64,000 nt of DNA from Arenicola marina (GCA_964019135.1 OZ025258.1:28390186-28454185); one strand, 5' to 3'; shown: positions 35,977-48,430, counted from the first letter of the stretch. The notes: generated from the letters alone by a model not told the origin. Made by a program: numbers and translations.

Positions 35977-36130
35977 CAGGGGCGGATCCCGGGGGGGGGG
36001 GGGGGCACCCGGCCCCGCTTTCCCCCCTTTTGGGGCCGAAATTTATACCATTAACATATGAAAACAAAAAATCTAGTCCTTTATTCGAAAGCGCCACCCC
36101 CATTTTCCACCATATCTAGATCCGACCCTG
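35977..36130. mobile_element. Short hAT-like MITE
   Basis: A 154-bp element with ends CAGGGGCGGATC and, inverted, CAGGGTCGGATC, enclosing G- and C-runs. No clear 8-bp flanking duplication was found, so the family assignment rests on the ends only. Confidence 0.5.
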
Positions 36131-36329
36131 GTAAATGCAACGAAACAAGATTTGGAATCAAAAGTTGTCAAGGAAAATAATCCCGTTGGACAAAAAAACG
36201 GTCAAGAAAACCACAACTCATTGAGAACAACACAATCTGATCAACAGAAAGAAAAGGCAAAGAAAGCAAGCTAAAGCAATCAAAGACAGCACAAAAGGTT
36301 AAAAAAAACTATATAATCACTGACGACAC
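36131..36329. other. A-rich spacer
   Basis: A-rich text with no exon. Confidence 0.3.
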
Positions 36330-36955
36330 TGTTTACTGTTTACGAATGCTGAAGCCACGCGCAGAAAGTACATTGGTGTTCGCGCATTTAAGTCATATAA
36401 CGCATACAGTTGGGGACCCAGTTTGTTTCATGCGAGAATTTTTCAGCGAGCCAGGGATATTCTCTCACAGCATTGGTACTCCAATGTGTGTGACAATACA
36501 AAGCTAGCTCCAGAATATTGCCGCTAAAAATATTAAATGTTGAACGCTACCGGACACGTATACGATTCAAACGTTTGCGTAGCGTGCATAGCAGATTCCG
36601 ATGCGCAAACCATAATTTGATGATCGAAAAAAAGTCCGCATTTAAACTTACCTTTTCAAGAAAGGGGTGGACGAAGTCAGTCACAAGTTCACATTTTACT
36701 AAAGTGCTCGTTGTATGACGATATTCGTGAACTCTACATAAAAAACTACTATTATACGTTCCCAACAATAGATAAATTAGTGGAGCTGATTTCCACAAAC
36801 AACTAGCAAGTTATGTTTAATTTATGTAACTGGTTACTGAAGTTTCCCAAATTCACTTTTCGTTTGTATGTACTGTCATGTGTTCTTGTTCTTTTGTTTT
36901 TGTTTTATTTATGTACCTTGGCTGGAGGCCAGCCTATAGTATGAAATAAACTATC
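36330..36955 (+). mobile_element. LINE 3' fragment, sister of 13715-14160
   Basis: Contains RFRCANHNLMIEKK in a plus frame and the same tail with GGCTGGAGGCCAGCC and ATGAAATAAA. It retains somewhat more upstream sequence than its sister, and the coding part is interrupted. Confidence 0.75.
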
Positions 36956-37560
36956 TTACGTCATATCCGTCATCGATAAACGACGTCAAATTTCTCATGG
37001 GGGTTTCGACAGCGTTCATATTATCAGATATACCACCCGTCTGTGCTCGAAATCACGTATACTTTCTAGTTTAGAAAGTGACTTGTGATAACGTTCATGT
37101 AAGTTGTCAACTTCTGGCGGGCTAACGTGCAATTAAAAATCCGATTGAAACACGTGTTAAAAATATGTCTCTCATAGGCCTCTCATTAAAATATACCTAG
37201 CTCTTTAACGAGCATGGTGACAAATATGTCTTCTTCTTTTTCATTTTTGAGGTCAGTTTATATTGCTCTTTAATTGTGCGCAAATTATAACAATCTTGGA
37301 AAACACTGTATGATACATCTTAAAAATGGCATTATTACGAGTTGACTAACAATTCTAAAACTCTGTGGCTACATGATGTATCGGACATCATTTTAAGGTA
37401 CATAATATTATAATTATTTAACACACGGCAAATGTTAATCCTATTAAAAGTTAATGTGTCATTTGTATGCACCATAGGCCACTGACCTCTTAGTACAATG
37501 AAATCACATATCAGATTTAAAAAAAATGTATACTTTATCATACAGTAAACATGTCCGACC
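36956..37560. repeat. Segmental duplication block D5, copy 2
   Basis: Matches 14161-15280 with an internal deletion. Confidence 0.75.
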
Positions 37561-37844
37561 ACCTTCTGTCATGGGCCCGGTATGACAGAATTAAGGTGGT
37601 CAACATCTATGGCCAACATCCTGGCACCATTCGTCTTTGGTCAGCCTTCTTGCCATGTACGCTGTGGTTGATTTTTACCGCCCTCCGTTCCATATACTAA
37701 TGAAGTCTGACATCAAATTCAAATAGTTCACATAATAAAACACAACAATTATAACGAAAAAAACGAGGCTCAAATACAATGATAACTACCATTATCACCG
37801 ATCCCATAGCAACACAATATTTGGAAGAAAAGGAACAAGGGCAG

Positions 37845-38551
37845 CTAACGTAGTCCCAAAAGCCAATCAAAGCCGGACAGAGGGTCTCGGCGCAAATTGC
37901 AACTGACGCAGTTTGGGTTTTTTGGTAGACCGCCGTGGGTAGCTTTCCCATTCCAGACGGCATCGCCGAACTTGGCTCCGCGGAGGCTGATCATGTCTCC
38001 AATGTCAATGTCTTCTGTGCAGAGGATCTCAATCATCAGACCACCACTCGTCACGCGCATGCGCGAAACGCCGAACATTGTTGGTTCATACTGTACAAAC
38101 GGGTTCGTGGCCACATCTAGCGGGATGAGCTTCTCCCGACAGAATTTGTCCGCCTCCGATCCGTCTTTCGTCATCACCAACGTGACGTAATGTGCCTTAA
38201 AGTTGCAGTAATAGTCCGTAAAGTACAGATTCGGCAGATTCTGAAACATAACTTGAGCCGGAATGAACAGTCGCTTTGAGCCGAAGGGAGATCCGCCGCG
38301 AGGCTGTCCGTTGAGCCTGTCGACGTTGACGCTGAAGAAGAGTCCTTTGAGAACGCCGTTGATCGGGGAACCTTGGTCGCCATTGCTGTCCTTGGTGTAC
38401 ACTTCCATTTTGTTGTCACGGTGCAACTCGATGTCTTGAAAGTATTCGGGCTTTTTGGTTCGATAAAACCAAACCAGGTTGTGGTAGGGAGAAAGAACCG
38501 TGTTCGCCAGAGCACGTCGAAGTAACTCTTTCAATTCCGCTATGGTGAGCT
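37845..38551 (-). CDS. PHYHIP-like gene C, C-terminal exon
   Basis: Terminal exon after an acceptor TTGAACCTTTCAG in phase 1, starting ELTIAELKELLRRA and intact to its stop. Motifs in order: VWFYRTKKPEYFQDIE, GDQGSPINGVLKGLFF, SPFGSKRLFIPAQ, PNLYFTDYYC, YVTLVMTKDGSEAD, FCREKL, VATNPFVQY, IEILCTEDIDIGD, then NCVSCNL. Unlike B, which stops right after CNL, C continues for about 18 residues (RRDPLSGFDWLLGLR). It joins in phase to the FN3 exon 194 bases upstream. Confidence 0.9.
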
Positions 38552-38745
38552 CTGAAAGGTTCAAGGGCCATTCAATCAATGGGCGAACGTAGGCTAACAT
38601 AATAAACAGGAGTATGTGAGATGCACGGCATTGTGAGCATCAAGAGAGCATGTGTACCGGTATCGTTAGATATAAATTAAAGGTGATCTAAAACTATCGA
38701 TCGCATGTGGAAACACGAGGAAAGTTATTTTGCTGGTGTTCCTAC

Positions 38746-39033
38746 CTGCCCGAAAGCTTGCACTTCCCTTTGCTACACAAAGGGACTCGCCAGTATAGGT
38801 TTGACGCATGCCTTTGACAGTGACCTTGTAGAAGTTTCCCGCGTTAAGGTTACGTTCAATGGCTGTGTCGGTGACGTCATCATTGTACACGCTTCTCTCC
38901 ACCCCGTCCTGACTGGAGCTCTCCGTCAGTTGTACATTGTATTGATCCGCTCTTTCCTCGGCTAACCACGTCACTTTCGCTTTGGTGGTAGACGACCTGC
39001 TGATTTGGAGCGACAATTCGCTCACTAGTGAGT
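38746..39033 (-). CDS. PHYHIP-like gene C, FN3 exon
   Basis: Phase 1-1 exon of 288 bases, same length as the one in gene A and nearly identical to it: KAKVTWLAEERADQYNVQL, ERSVYNDDVTDTAIERNLN, FYKVTVKGMRQTYTGES and SASFRA before the donor GGGCAG/GTAGGAAC. The acceptor is TTGGCATTCAG. The closeness to A, which extends into the flanking introns and the 100-bp array, shows a recent duplication. No exon further upstream was found before the 32-bp minisatellite. Confidence 0.88.
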
Positions 39034-39119
39034 CTGAATGCCAAGGTATAAGAAAAAAATGAAATATCATGCGCGATAATCAAGTGGACGACAAAATCGT
39101 TGTCAGGTGTAACATGACC

Positions 39120-39460
39120 AGCCGCCCCCATGACCTTTGGTCATAGCTATATTCAACCCATGACAATGTGTCCCCTTCCCTTGCCTGCCATGTCCCATAA
39201 CCCACGTGGATCAGTAATCACATGCTATGCTAAGGGGACACTTGGTCATGGCTATATTCAACCTATGACAACATCTACCCCCTCCACGTGTCCCCTAAAC
39301 CAAGTAGATCGGTAATCCCATGATAAGCTAAGGGGACACTTGGACATGGCTATATTAAGCCTATGACAATGTGTCAACCCCTCCCTATGTCCCTTAACCC
39401 TCGTGGATTGTTAATCACGGGCTAAACTAAGCGGACACTTGGTCATGGTTGTATTCATAC
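39120..39460. repeat. ~100-bp tandem repeat, about four units
   Basis: GGTCATGGCTATATTCA-type anchors at 39138, 39244, 39342 and 39441. The related arrays at 7080 and 16085 have fewer units. Confidence 0.8.
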
Positions 39461-39464
39461 AATA

Positions 39465-40110
39465 CAAGCAACAGACATTAGACGACAGCGTACAGCATCC
39501 GCAATAAGTCGATTCAGATCTGGATTAAGGATTCCAATACTAATAATCCTTTAACTTCGTTCATAAGAAGTATTTCTGTAGAATAATCCAAGATAACACC
39601 AACATATTTTCCAGAAATTGGCTTTTCGACTATCATGCTTTTTCCAAAATGGAGGAAAAAAACGAAGTGATACATCACAATTCGCAGCGGACAAGCTTGT
39701 ATTACCTGGCCATAGCCATCTTTGGAAGCCAGCGAATGCCATTGCCGACTTTCTTTATCATAGAGTGGATTGGAAGCCCTTGTTTGTTGACGCTACTCCA
39801 CTATCGGGGTCACCGCCAATTCTGAAAGCCAATTAGAAGAAAGACAAGAGACATGAATTTATTACCAAACGCTGCCGTGAAGTATGTACGGACGGGTCAA
39901 TACGTAGTTACGCTTGCCTATCACTTGCTGGTACTACGGCAACATTGAACAATTTGAAATAGGCATCATATAATTATATATATATTTAGGTCAAGTCAAG
40001 TTTATATATACATGTATATATATCTCGCGTTATTGTGCCATGCTAATGTGTCGCCACCCATTCAACAGCTAAACAAATTTAGCTTAAGTTATTCTTCTAC
40101 CGTATAATTA
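39465..40110. repeat. Block D3, copy 2
   Basis: Matches 7331-7980, including the TA-rich part. No exon seen. Confidence 0.7.
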
Positions 40111-40112
40111 GG

Positions 40113-42800
40113 GTATGGAGTGGGGCTCAATTGGATGCCAAAGAGTATGGAGCATGGCTGAATTAGGTACCAAAGGGTATGAAGTGAGAATTAATTGGGT
40201 ACCAAAGAGTATCGAGTGAGGCTGAATTGGGTGCCAAAGGGTATGCAGTGGGTCTGATTTGGGTGCCAGGGGTATGGAGTGGGGCTGAATTGGGTACCAA
40301 AGGATATGGCGTGGGGCTGAATTGGGTACCAAGGGGTATGGAGTTGGGGCTGAATTGGGTACCAAAGGAACTAGGCTGAATTGGGTACCAAAGGATATTT
40401 GCTGAATTGGGTACCAAAGGGTATGGATTGGGGCTGAATTGGGTCCCAAAGAGTATGGAGTGGGGTTAAATTGGGTACAATAGGGTATCGAGTGGGGCTG
40501 AATTAGATACCAACAGGTATGGACTGGGGCTGAATTGGGTACGAATGGGCAGGGAGGGGGCTGAATTGGGTGCTATAAGTTATGAATTTAGGCTGAGTTG
40601 GTACCAAAGGGTGACGAGTGAGCCTGAATTGAATACCAAAGGGTATGAATTGAGGGTGAATTGGGTATCAAAGGATATGGAGTCGGGCTGAATTAGGTGC
40701 CAGAGGTGTGAAGTGAGGCTCAATTGGGCACCAAAGGGTATGGAGTGGGGCTGAATTGGGTGTCAATTGGTATGGAGTGAGGTTGAATTGGGTACGTAAG
40801 GGCATGGTGTGGGGCTGAATTGGGTGCTAAAGGGTAGGAATTGAGGCTGAATTGGGTACCAAAGGGTATGAAGTGAGGCTAAATTGGATATCAAATGGTA
40901 TGGAGTGGGGTTAAATAGGGTACCCAAAGGTATGGAGTGGGGCTGAATTGGGTACTAAAGGGTATCGAGTGGGCTGAATTGGGTACCAAAGGGTATGGAT
41001 TGGGGCTGAATTGGGTGAAAAAGGTTATGAAATGAGGCTGAATTGGGTACCAAAAGTTATGGGGTGGGGTTGAATTGGGTACTAAAGGGTATGGAGTGGG
41101 GCTGAATTGGGTACCAAAGGGTATGGATTGGGGCTGAATTGGGTACTAAAGGGTATGGAGTGGAGTTGAATTGGGTACCAAAGGGTATGAATTGGGGCTG
41201 AATTGGGTACTAAAGGGTATGGAGTGGGGCTGAATTGGGTACCAAAGGGTATGGAGTTTGGCTGAATTGGGTACCAAAGGGTTTGGAGTGACGCTGAATC
41301 GGGTACCAAAGGGTATGAAATGAGGCTGAATTGGGTACCAAAAGGTATGGAGTGGGGTTGAATTGGGTACAAAAAGGTATCGAGTGGGGCTGAATTGGAT
41401 ACCAAAAGATATGGAGTGGGGCTGAATTGGGTACGAATGGGTATGGCGGGGGGCTGACTTGGGTGCCAAACTCTATGGAGTGGGGCTGCATTGGGTACTA
41501 AAGGGTATGGAGTGGGTCTGAATTGGGTAACAAAGGGTATGGATCGGGGCTGAATTGGGTGCCAGAGGTATGGAGTGGGGCTGAATTGGGTACCAAAGGA
41601 TAAGGAGTGGGCTAAATTGGGTACCAAAGGGTATGGAGTGGGGCTGAATTCGGTGCCAGCTGTATGGAGTTTGGCTGCATTAGGTACCAAAGGATGTGGA
41701 GTGGGCTAAATTGGGTACCAAAGGATATGGGCTGAATTGGGTCCCGAAGGGTTTGGAGTGACGCTGAATTGGGTGAAAAGGGGTATGAAATGAGGCTGAA
41801 TTGGGTACCAAAAGGTATGGAGTGGGGTTGAATTGGGTACAAAAGGGGATCGAGTGGGGCTGAATTGGGTACCAAAGGGTTTGGAGTGACGCTGAATTGG
41901 GTGAAAAGGGGTATGAAATGAGGCTGAATTGGGTACCAAAAGGTATGGAGTGGGGTTGAATTGGGTACAAAAGGGGATCGAGTGGGGCTGAATTGGATAC
42001 CAAAAGGTATGGAGTGGGGCGGAATTGGGTACTTGAGGTTATCGAGTGGGGCAGAATTGGGTGCCAAAGGGTATGGAGTGGGGCTGAAATGGGTACCAAA
42101 GGGTATGGAGTTTGGCTGAATTGGGTGCCAGGGGTATGGAGTGGGGATAAATTGGGTACCAAATGGTATGGAGTGGGGCTGAATTGGGTACCAAAAGGTA
42201 TGGAGTGGGGCTGAATTGGGTACCAAAGGATATGGAGTGGGGCTAAATTGGGTACCAAAGGGTATGGAGTGGGCTGAATTGGGTCCCAAAGGGTATGGAG
42301 TGGGTCTGAATGAGGTAACAAAGGATATGGATCGGCGCTGAATTGGGTGCCAGGGGTATGGAGTGGGGCTGAATTGGGTACCAAAGGTTATGGAGAGGGG
42401 CTGAATTGGGTACCAATAGGTATGGAGTGGGGCTGAATTGGGTCCCAAAGGGTATGGATTGGGGCTGATTTGAGTACCAAAGTGTATGGAGTGGGGCTGA
42501 ATTGGGTACCAAAGGGTATGGAGAGGGGCTGAATTGGGTACCAAAGGGTATGGAGTGGGGCTCAATTGGGTACCAAAGGGTATGGAGTTGGGTTGAATTG
42601 GGTACCAAAGGGTATGGAGAGGGCTGAATTGGGTACCAAAGGGTATGGAGTGGGGCTGAATTGGGTACCAAAGGGTATGGAGTGGGGCTGAATTGGGTAC
42701 CAAAGGGTATGGAGTGGGGCTGAATTGGGCACCAAAGGGTATGGAGTGGGGCTCAATTGGGTACCAAAGTGTATGGAGTGGGGCTAAATTGGGTGCTAAT
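40113..42800. repeat. 32-bp minisatellite, large array (about 84 units)
   Basis: Unit GGTATGGAGTGGGGCTGAAT followed by TGGGTACCAAAG; period 32 is exact at 42673, 42705 and 42737. Ends are degenerate and the right end most regular. Three units (96 bp) equal 32 codons, and no minus-frame stop occurs in the consensus, giving a 403-codon frame with PLHTLWYPIQPHSIPFGTQF repeats. I do not regard it as a gene. Confidence 0.95.
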
Positions 42801-42804
42801 GATC

Positions 42805-43410
42805 GTAAGTGACTATTGATCACTGTATTATTGATCGATTTGCCTCCATCATTACACTGAGGACACGAACTGCGCAGTAAAGTATTATAAACGCCACTAC
42901 CTCAGTGGTCTTCTATCGACACAAATAAGCATTGATAGGCTGGTAGCCCAGTAGCTGGTAACAAAGCCAAGTTAATACTAGGCTTTAATACAGCTCTCTG
43001 ATATAAGACTTACCTGGCTTTGCGTCCTGTTATATCGGTTCTTCCGATATGACTGACCGGTGAATCCCTCTGACTCTCTTGCTTTGCGGTATGTGGGTTG
43101 CGCAGTTAGTTTCGGTATCTAACGTGCCTGGATCCTGGGATTTTCCACCGTCATGCCAGCCTATTTTGGGCAACCACTTCACTCGGCATTTTGGCCTGGC
43201 CAGTTCACGATCTACCGCACAATGCATAGTTTCTTGTAACTGTGACATTTCGTGAACGTATGGCGAAGCATTTACGGCATAAGTCAGACAAAGTTTTAGA
43301 ATTTAACTATAAAATACGCTCCAGATATTCCTTGGTTTTGTTCAATGCGCTTACTAGACTAGGAGGCGGCCTTGTGCTGCTCGCACACATGCACCGGTAG
43401 AGGGTAATTC
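42805..43410. repeat. Block D4, copy 2, with unique extension
   Basis: 42810-43020 matches 10780-10994. A minus frame at 43030-43248 is unrecognised and ends in a stop before the conserved donor-like CCAG/GTAAGT near 43016. Confidence 0.6.
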
Positions 43411-43635
43411 ACTGCCTTATAAGGAAGTGGCGCGGCCGAATCAGAACGAGGCTTGACCCAATTGTGAGTAAACAGTCCGCACGTGTTACATGCAGTAGGC
43501 CTAAGCCCGGGGCCTGAGCATGCGTTATCAAGTTGTTTATGGCACAACCACACATACAATTTAGTCACCAAGTATTAAAATGTCCCGTTATATATTTATA
43601 TCAGATTGGGGAGGCATATGGTCGAAATCGCCAGG
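43411..43635 (-). repeat. Inverted copy of the short element at 10995-11217
   Basis: Reverse orientation relative to its neighbour block. It keeps the SGPGLRPTAC and TCGLFTHN residues on the minus strand. Confidence 0.65.
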
Positions 43636-44175
43636 CTATTAGAGACAACATTAGTAGATTTGGAGGGGGGGGGGGTTCTGTACGTGAAAAGCATTAAGGG
43701 CTCTAGCTGAAACTGGCGATGGGGTTCCAAGAAGAGGAGGGTCTCGAGAGGTTGAGGAAAGTGACCACCCCCGCCTTGACTAATTGGTCACCCCAACCCC
43801 CCTTAACGAAATCGTCATCGGCCGTCCCCTGCCCTCCCCCCCCCCCCCCCCCCCCCGGCCGACGATGTCCTGGGCAAGGCAACAAAGCTGTCGGCGGGGA
43901 TTGTAAAGCCCTTTTACACTATGTATTGTAAGGGGTTATAGCCATAAAGTTTGCTGGAATATCCTCTTCGCAAGCCATGAAGGCTCAAAAACAAAATGCA
44001 TGTATGTTTTATTTCAAAATCACATTTATAAGCAAGCTTAAAGGTCTGAAAAAAAATAACAAAAGATGAAAAGAAACAGTAACATAAGACAAGGGACCAA
44101 TTGATGACAGATAATTTGATACCTTATCATTATATACTACCTATAGCTGTACCAGTAGTTACTTAAATGTAGTTT
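43636..44175. other. Non-coding stretch with C-run
   Basis: C-run near 43838-43856; no exon supported. Confidence 0.35.
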
Positions 44176-44177
44176 AA

Positions 44178-44210
<33 letters not shown>

Positions 44211-44440
44211 GGGTTTATATAGCGCCAAATCCGTGAATCCGTTCAAAGACGCTGTACATCGAAGTAAACCGGGTAAGTTACATAATATACCCGGTTATCC
44301 ATAAACATGTTATAGGTAGCTCACTGTTGGGACTTTGGCCACACTACCGGAAGCCTGGCGGAGAAGTCCTCAGGCGGTGCAAGTTGTATCGTAAGGACAT
44401 ATGAATGAGGTGGGGTCCTAAAAATGTAATGTAATTTGAT
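44176..44440. mobile_element. Short interspersed repeat with (ATT)n
   Basis: About 12 ATT units precede TTTATATAGCGCCAAATCC and AAGACGCTGTACATC. That layout is common in a dispersed invertebrate repeat that appears to be a LINE/SINE tail on the minus strand. The family name is not certain. Confidence 0.45.
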
Positions 44441-44879
44441 ACTGACGCCGATATGGAAATTGTTATGCAATAGACCAATGGCTGTTATTTACAGGCTATT
44501 GCCTTCGTGTGTGTGTCATATGAAACACGTGTATTACTCCTGTGATCAAACACACATCGCCAGTGCCTAGAACGTGTTTAGAGAAATGAAATGAACATTG
44601 GGCTCGACTCACAACGTAATTTAAAACGCCTTATGTATATTCATGTGGTGACGCTCTCGTGTTTTCCTCAGCACCTGTGCGCAAAGCTGTGCTGCGCTAC
44701 CTTCACCCGATTTTCCATGCGATGTTCATTTTTATTCTTATTTGTTTATTGTTTGTCTATTGTACTGATTCGTTGTACGCGTTTTGAGTTATCGCCAGTC
44801 TGCGCTGTAAATACGACCAGCTTGATTCACATCGACCTGAGTACAAATGGTAGAACCAAGGTAGTATGGAAAAATATAC

Positions 44880-45234
44880 ACTTGTACTTTTCAAATGTTA
44901 GATGTGCATATCACTGAAAGTGAGGATTTTTTTAGGCAATTCGGCGGTGTTGAGCTGAATTCTCTGCGCAATACATTGAAGTCGAATGATAGAAATGTAA
45001 GATATAACAATTCAGAGGTGGATTACATAAAACTATCACCCTATTACACAGAAGACCAATTTTTATCGGCTCTCTGTGAGGGTCGGGGTGAATTCTCTAT
45101 TATGAGCTTAAATGTCGCCTCTATATCATCAAAATTTGACGAATTGAAAGTGTTAACAGATATTTTAAAAAGTAAAGGTATTGAATTATCTGCAATATGT
45201 TTACAGGAGAGTGTTCTGTACAACACAGCTTAGA
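44880..45234 (+). mobile_element. LINE 5' coding fragment (endonuclease start)
   Basis: A plus frame with FSIMSLNVASISSKFDEL and LSAICLQES, the first motifs of the apurinic-like endonuclease domain of LINE ORF2. The counterpart in the LINE at 58.6-61.9 kb is NICSLSAKIDELR and HAICIQESWL. It ends abruptly at 45234 against an oppositely oriented LINE, so the rest of the element is missing. Confidence 0.7.
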
Positions 45235-47928
45235 TATGTGGTTTTTCCATGTTTAAACTTTTGTCAAATATTACGCCTAAATTACGCACTGACGTTACTG
45301 GTAATATTTGTTTTTACGAACTTGTACCCCCTGGATGGTAACCTTTTCTAGCTGCTGCTTACTACCGAGTAAAAGAAACTCTGTCTTGTTATCATTTATC
45401 TTAAGTTTGTTTGATAACATCTACTGCCTCACATCGCTGATGCACTCTTGGATGGTTGTCAGTGCGGAGTCCTGGTTAACTGAACCGTCGGGTCGGAATG
45501 CTAAGTACAGCTGATGGTCGTCGGCATAGCCATGAGCTTCTGGTAAATATTGCCTGATAACTTGGAACAGTGTTGCCGCATAGATCGTGAACAACACTGG
45601 TCCGAGGCAGTACCCCTGGGGGACGCCGTACTTTAGTAGAAACTTATCTGAAGTTGTTCCAGATACTTGAATTTGCTGCGTGCGGTTATCTAAATATGAG
45701 GCGAACCATCTAAGAACCGCATCCTTTGCCCCGGCCTCACATTCCATTGTTTCCATCATGATGGTATGATCAATGGTGTCAAACGCTGCGCTGAGGTCCA
45801 GCATTACCAGCAGTGTAACGCACTGGTGATCCATATTTAGCAGCAAATCAGAGTGGACTTTGACGAGTGCTGTCTCTGTGCTGTGGAAGGTTCTGTAGGC
45901 TGACTGGTGTGCAGGTAGTGGATGATTCTGTTCCAAGTGGTCTGCCAGTTGTTTTACGGATGCCCGTTCAACCAGCTTGGATACAAAAGGTAAGTTGCTT
46001 ACCGGTCGAAAATTAGAGAACACTGGATCTAATCCTGGTTTTTTTAAGAGTGGTGTCACTATCGCATTTTTCCACTGGCTAGGGAAGTAGCCAACCTTTA
46101 GTGATGCGTTAACCAGCAGAGTCAATACAGGTAAGAGGCACTCACTACATTCTTTGAGTAACCATGTTGGTATCGGATCACTCTCACACTGCTTGTTTGG
46201 AGACCTTCTAATGAGTTTAGAAACATCGTCTTCAGTCAACATTTGAAACAATGTCACCTTCTGATAATCAGTATTGGCAGATTTCGGCAGGTTTATTGGT
46301 TGAACATTAAGGTCATCCAGTTTTCTCCTGATCTTGTCTATTTTCGTACCAAAAAAGTCCCCAAAGTCACCTGCGAGCTTCGATAGAGATTGGTGATCTG
46401 GGTAAGATACCAGTTGGGTTGGCTTAGTAAGAGAACTAATCACACTAAATAGTTTCTTTTGGTCTTCAGCACACTCTAATACCTGGCTGCTGTAATGATC
46501 AGTTTTGGATGCATCCATGATGCGTCTACATTCATTTCGCCAATGCTTGAATTGAGCTCTTTCACGGTGGCACTCGATTGGATCATTTTTCCATTTCCTC
46601 CATTCACGTTCTACCTCCCGCCGTCTTCGCTTTAGTTCTTTGATGTTATCGTTCATCCATGGAACCGCAGGTCTAACAGTGATGGTCTTAGTCTTTAGTG
46701 GCGCATGTTGATCGAGCAGTTGTTGTAAAGTGTCATTATATTGGGTGACTACCTTGTCCAATTGTTCCGGTGTTCCAGCCGCATCCGTGTCATGGTTTAA
46801 GGAATGCAACTGAGGTCCCTGGATGTCCAGCTTAAAGCGATTGATGTTGATCTTTTTTAATTGCGAAAACGTGATTGTCTTTGTTTGCAGTATAGGCGTC
46901 GGAAGGGATAGCTGACATTGCACAAAAGCATGATCAGAGATGTAATAAGTGGATTGCGGTATATCCAGCAGTAATTGGCCAGTATTCCCTGTTAGAATTA
47001 AATTCAATGTGTGACCAGATTCATGCGTCTGGTCTGTTACGTGTTGTCTCAGACCAAAACTGGTTACGAGATTCATGAAAGCACCCGCTTCCCTATCTGA
47101 GGTAACATCAACGTGGAAATCAAAATCTCAAGAGGGGCTCAGTGCTGTGAAATAAAAGGCTCCATGCATTCAGAAAACTCCTCAAAGAATATCGTAGCGG
47201 CGATTGGGTGTTTCGCAGAGTACGTTGGACGACAAATTACTACAATTCTTACATTAGTTGCAGGTCCATTGAGAAGCCATTCAGAAAACTCAAATGAAGT
47301 TTTTTCACCTCCTGCCACTTTTTTGGCCGCCAGCGGTGCCTTACACAGAAGTCCTGTGCCTCCACCAGTCCTATTGGTTTCTCGCGGTTGGTCGTGCAAA
47401 GCGTATCCATCTGGTTTACATTCTGATCTCTTTGCTTCATCTGTCGAAGTTAACCATGTTTCGGTGACTGCACATAAATCAATTTTTGTTTGATACTATG
47501 TATTCCGTAAAGTCAGTAGCTTTGTTTTTGATCGAACGAATGTTTACGACGTAGAATCGGAGACCAGAAGTGGAGTGCGGCGACGAGTGATAGTCCTTGA
47601 AGTTGTCCATTCTCACCGTCACCAGGTTGTTCACATTTACTCCTCTTTCTAAATCGGATCTCGTTGGCTTGATATGATTTGCTTCAACTCCCAGCTTTGT
47701 AAACTGCAATACATTGTGTGGGCTCAGAGAGCCTGTTCCGGGGCTGTTGCTGTCAACACATCCCTTTGTGATACAGTCCAGTGGAGAAGTTATCCTCGCC
47801 GGTATATGATTGTTCCACCTTCGTCCGTTTACGCCGCCTCTGGAACCCCGTTTTGTAGGAGGGGTTTGACTTACATCAAACGTTTTTAATGTCAGGAACA
47901 ACTCAGATGGCAGAGGAGAGCGTTGCAC
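45235..47928 (-). mobile_element. CR1/L2-like LINE, broken
   Basis: Minus-strand ORF2 in pieces. The endonuclease start (LRFYVVNIRSIKNKATDF) is at 47928-47479. The middle endonuclease (GGGTGLLCK, SFEFSEWLL, VVICRPTYSAKHPI) is at about 47440-47139 in other frames. The longest piece, 47076-45421, holds the endonuclease end (YISDHAFVQCQL) and the reverse transcriptase. The frame then continues past an in-frame TAG (a likely former tryptophan) into MLSNKLKINDNKTEFLLLG. At least two frame changes plus that stop make it inactive. The 3' end is lost at the junction with the plus-strand LINE fragment. Confidence 0.85.
45421..47076 (-). pseudogene. LINE ORF2, reverse transcriptase portion
   Basis: 551 open codons. 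Reverse transcriptase blocks are in order: FRPVSNLPFVSKLVER, HQSAYRTFHSTETALVKV, LLVMLDLSAAFDTIDH, GVPQGYCLGPVLF and AHGYADDHQLY, the last being the catalytic block. The YxDD aspartates are present, but the flanking frame is broken on both sides, so a functional product is unlikely. Confidence 0.85.
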
Positions 47929-48430
47929 TGACTTGAAAATCTACGTCAAAGCCAATCTGGTGTAGTTGATAAGGGCCATTTTAATATTTATTTCACATTA
48001 GACTAACGTAAGGTGCCCTAAAGTCGTCACCTTCTTTTTTCGAAGACACATCACGGCATACAACGAATACGGTCCCGAGCGTTCGGTACCTTTAGAAGAA
48101 TAAATGTGTTTTGAACAAGAATAATTCACCAAGTGACGTCAACCTGGTATTTTATCACAAGAAAAATACATGGAAAGTGGTGAGGGTAAAAAATTACGGA
48201 CTTAGAACTCTCGTATCCAAAAGTCGTCACGCCAGGTGATCATATGTCGTCAGGGCGACTTAAGTTCGTCATATATGGTGTTAGTGGCATCTTCATGTCA
48301 ACATCAGCTACATGGCGTTCTTTATCCGTTCGTTTAATCGTCACATACTAATTAACGCATTCCTTACTGTTCAACAAGATACCCGACCACTTTCATTTTA
48401 AATTTACTTGATTTATCAGACTGTGCCAAG

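Noticed and set aside
41612-42823. 403-codon minus frame with PHSIPFGTQF repeats
   Set aside because: Generated by the 32-bp minisatellite; no start context, splice site or domain.
44591-44917. 108-codon plus frame before the LINE fragment
   Set aside because: No recognised motif; may be LINE 5' leader.
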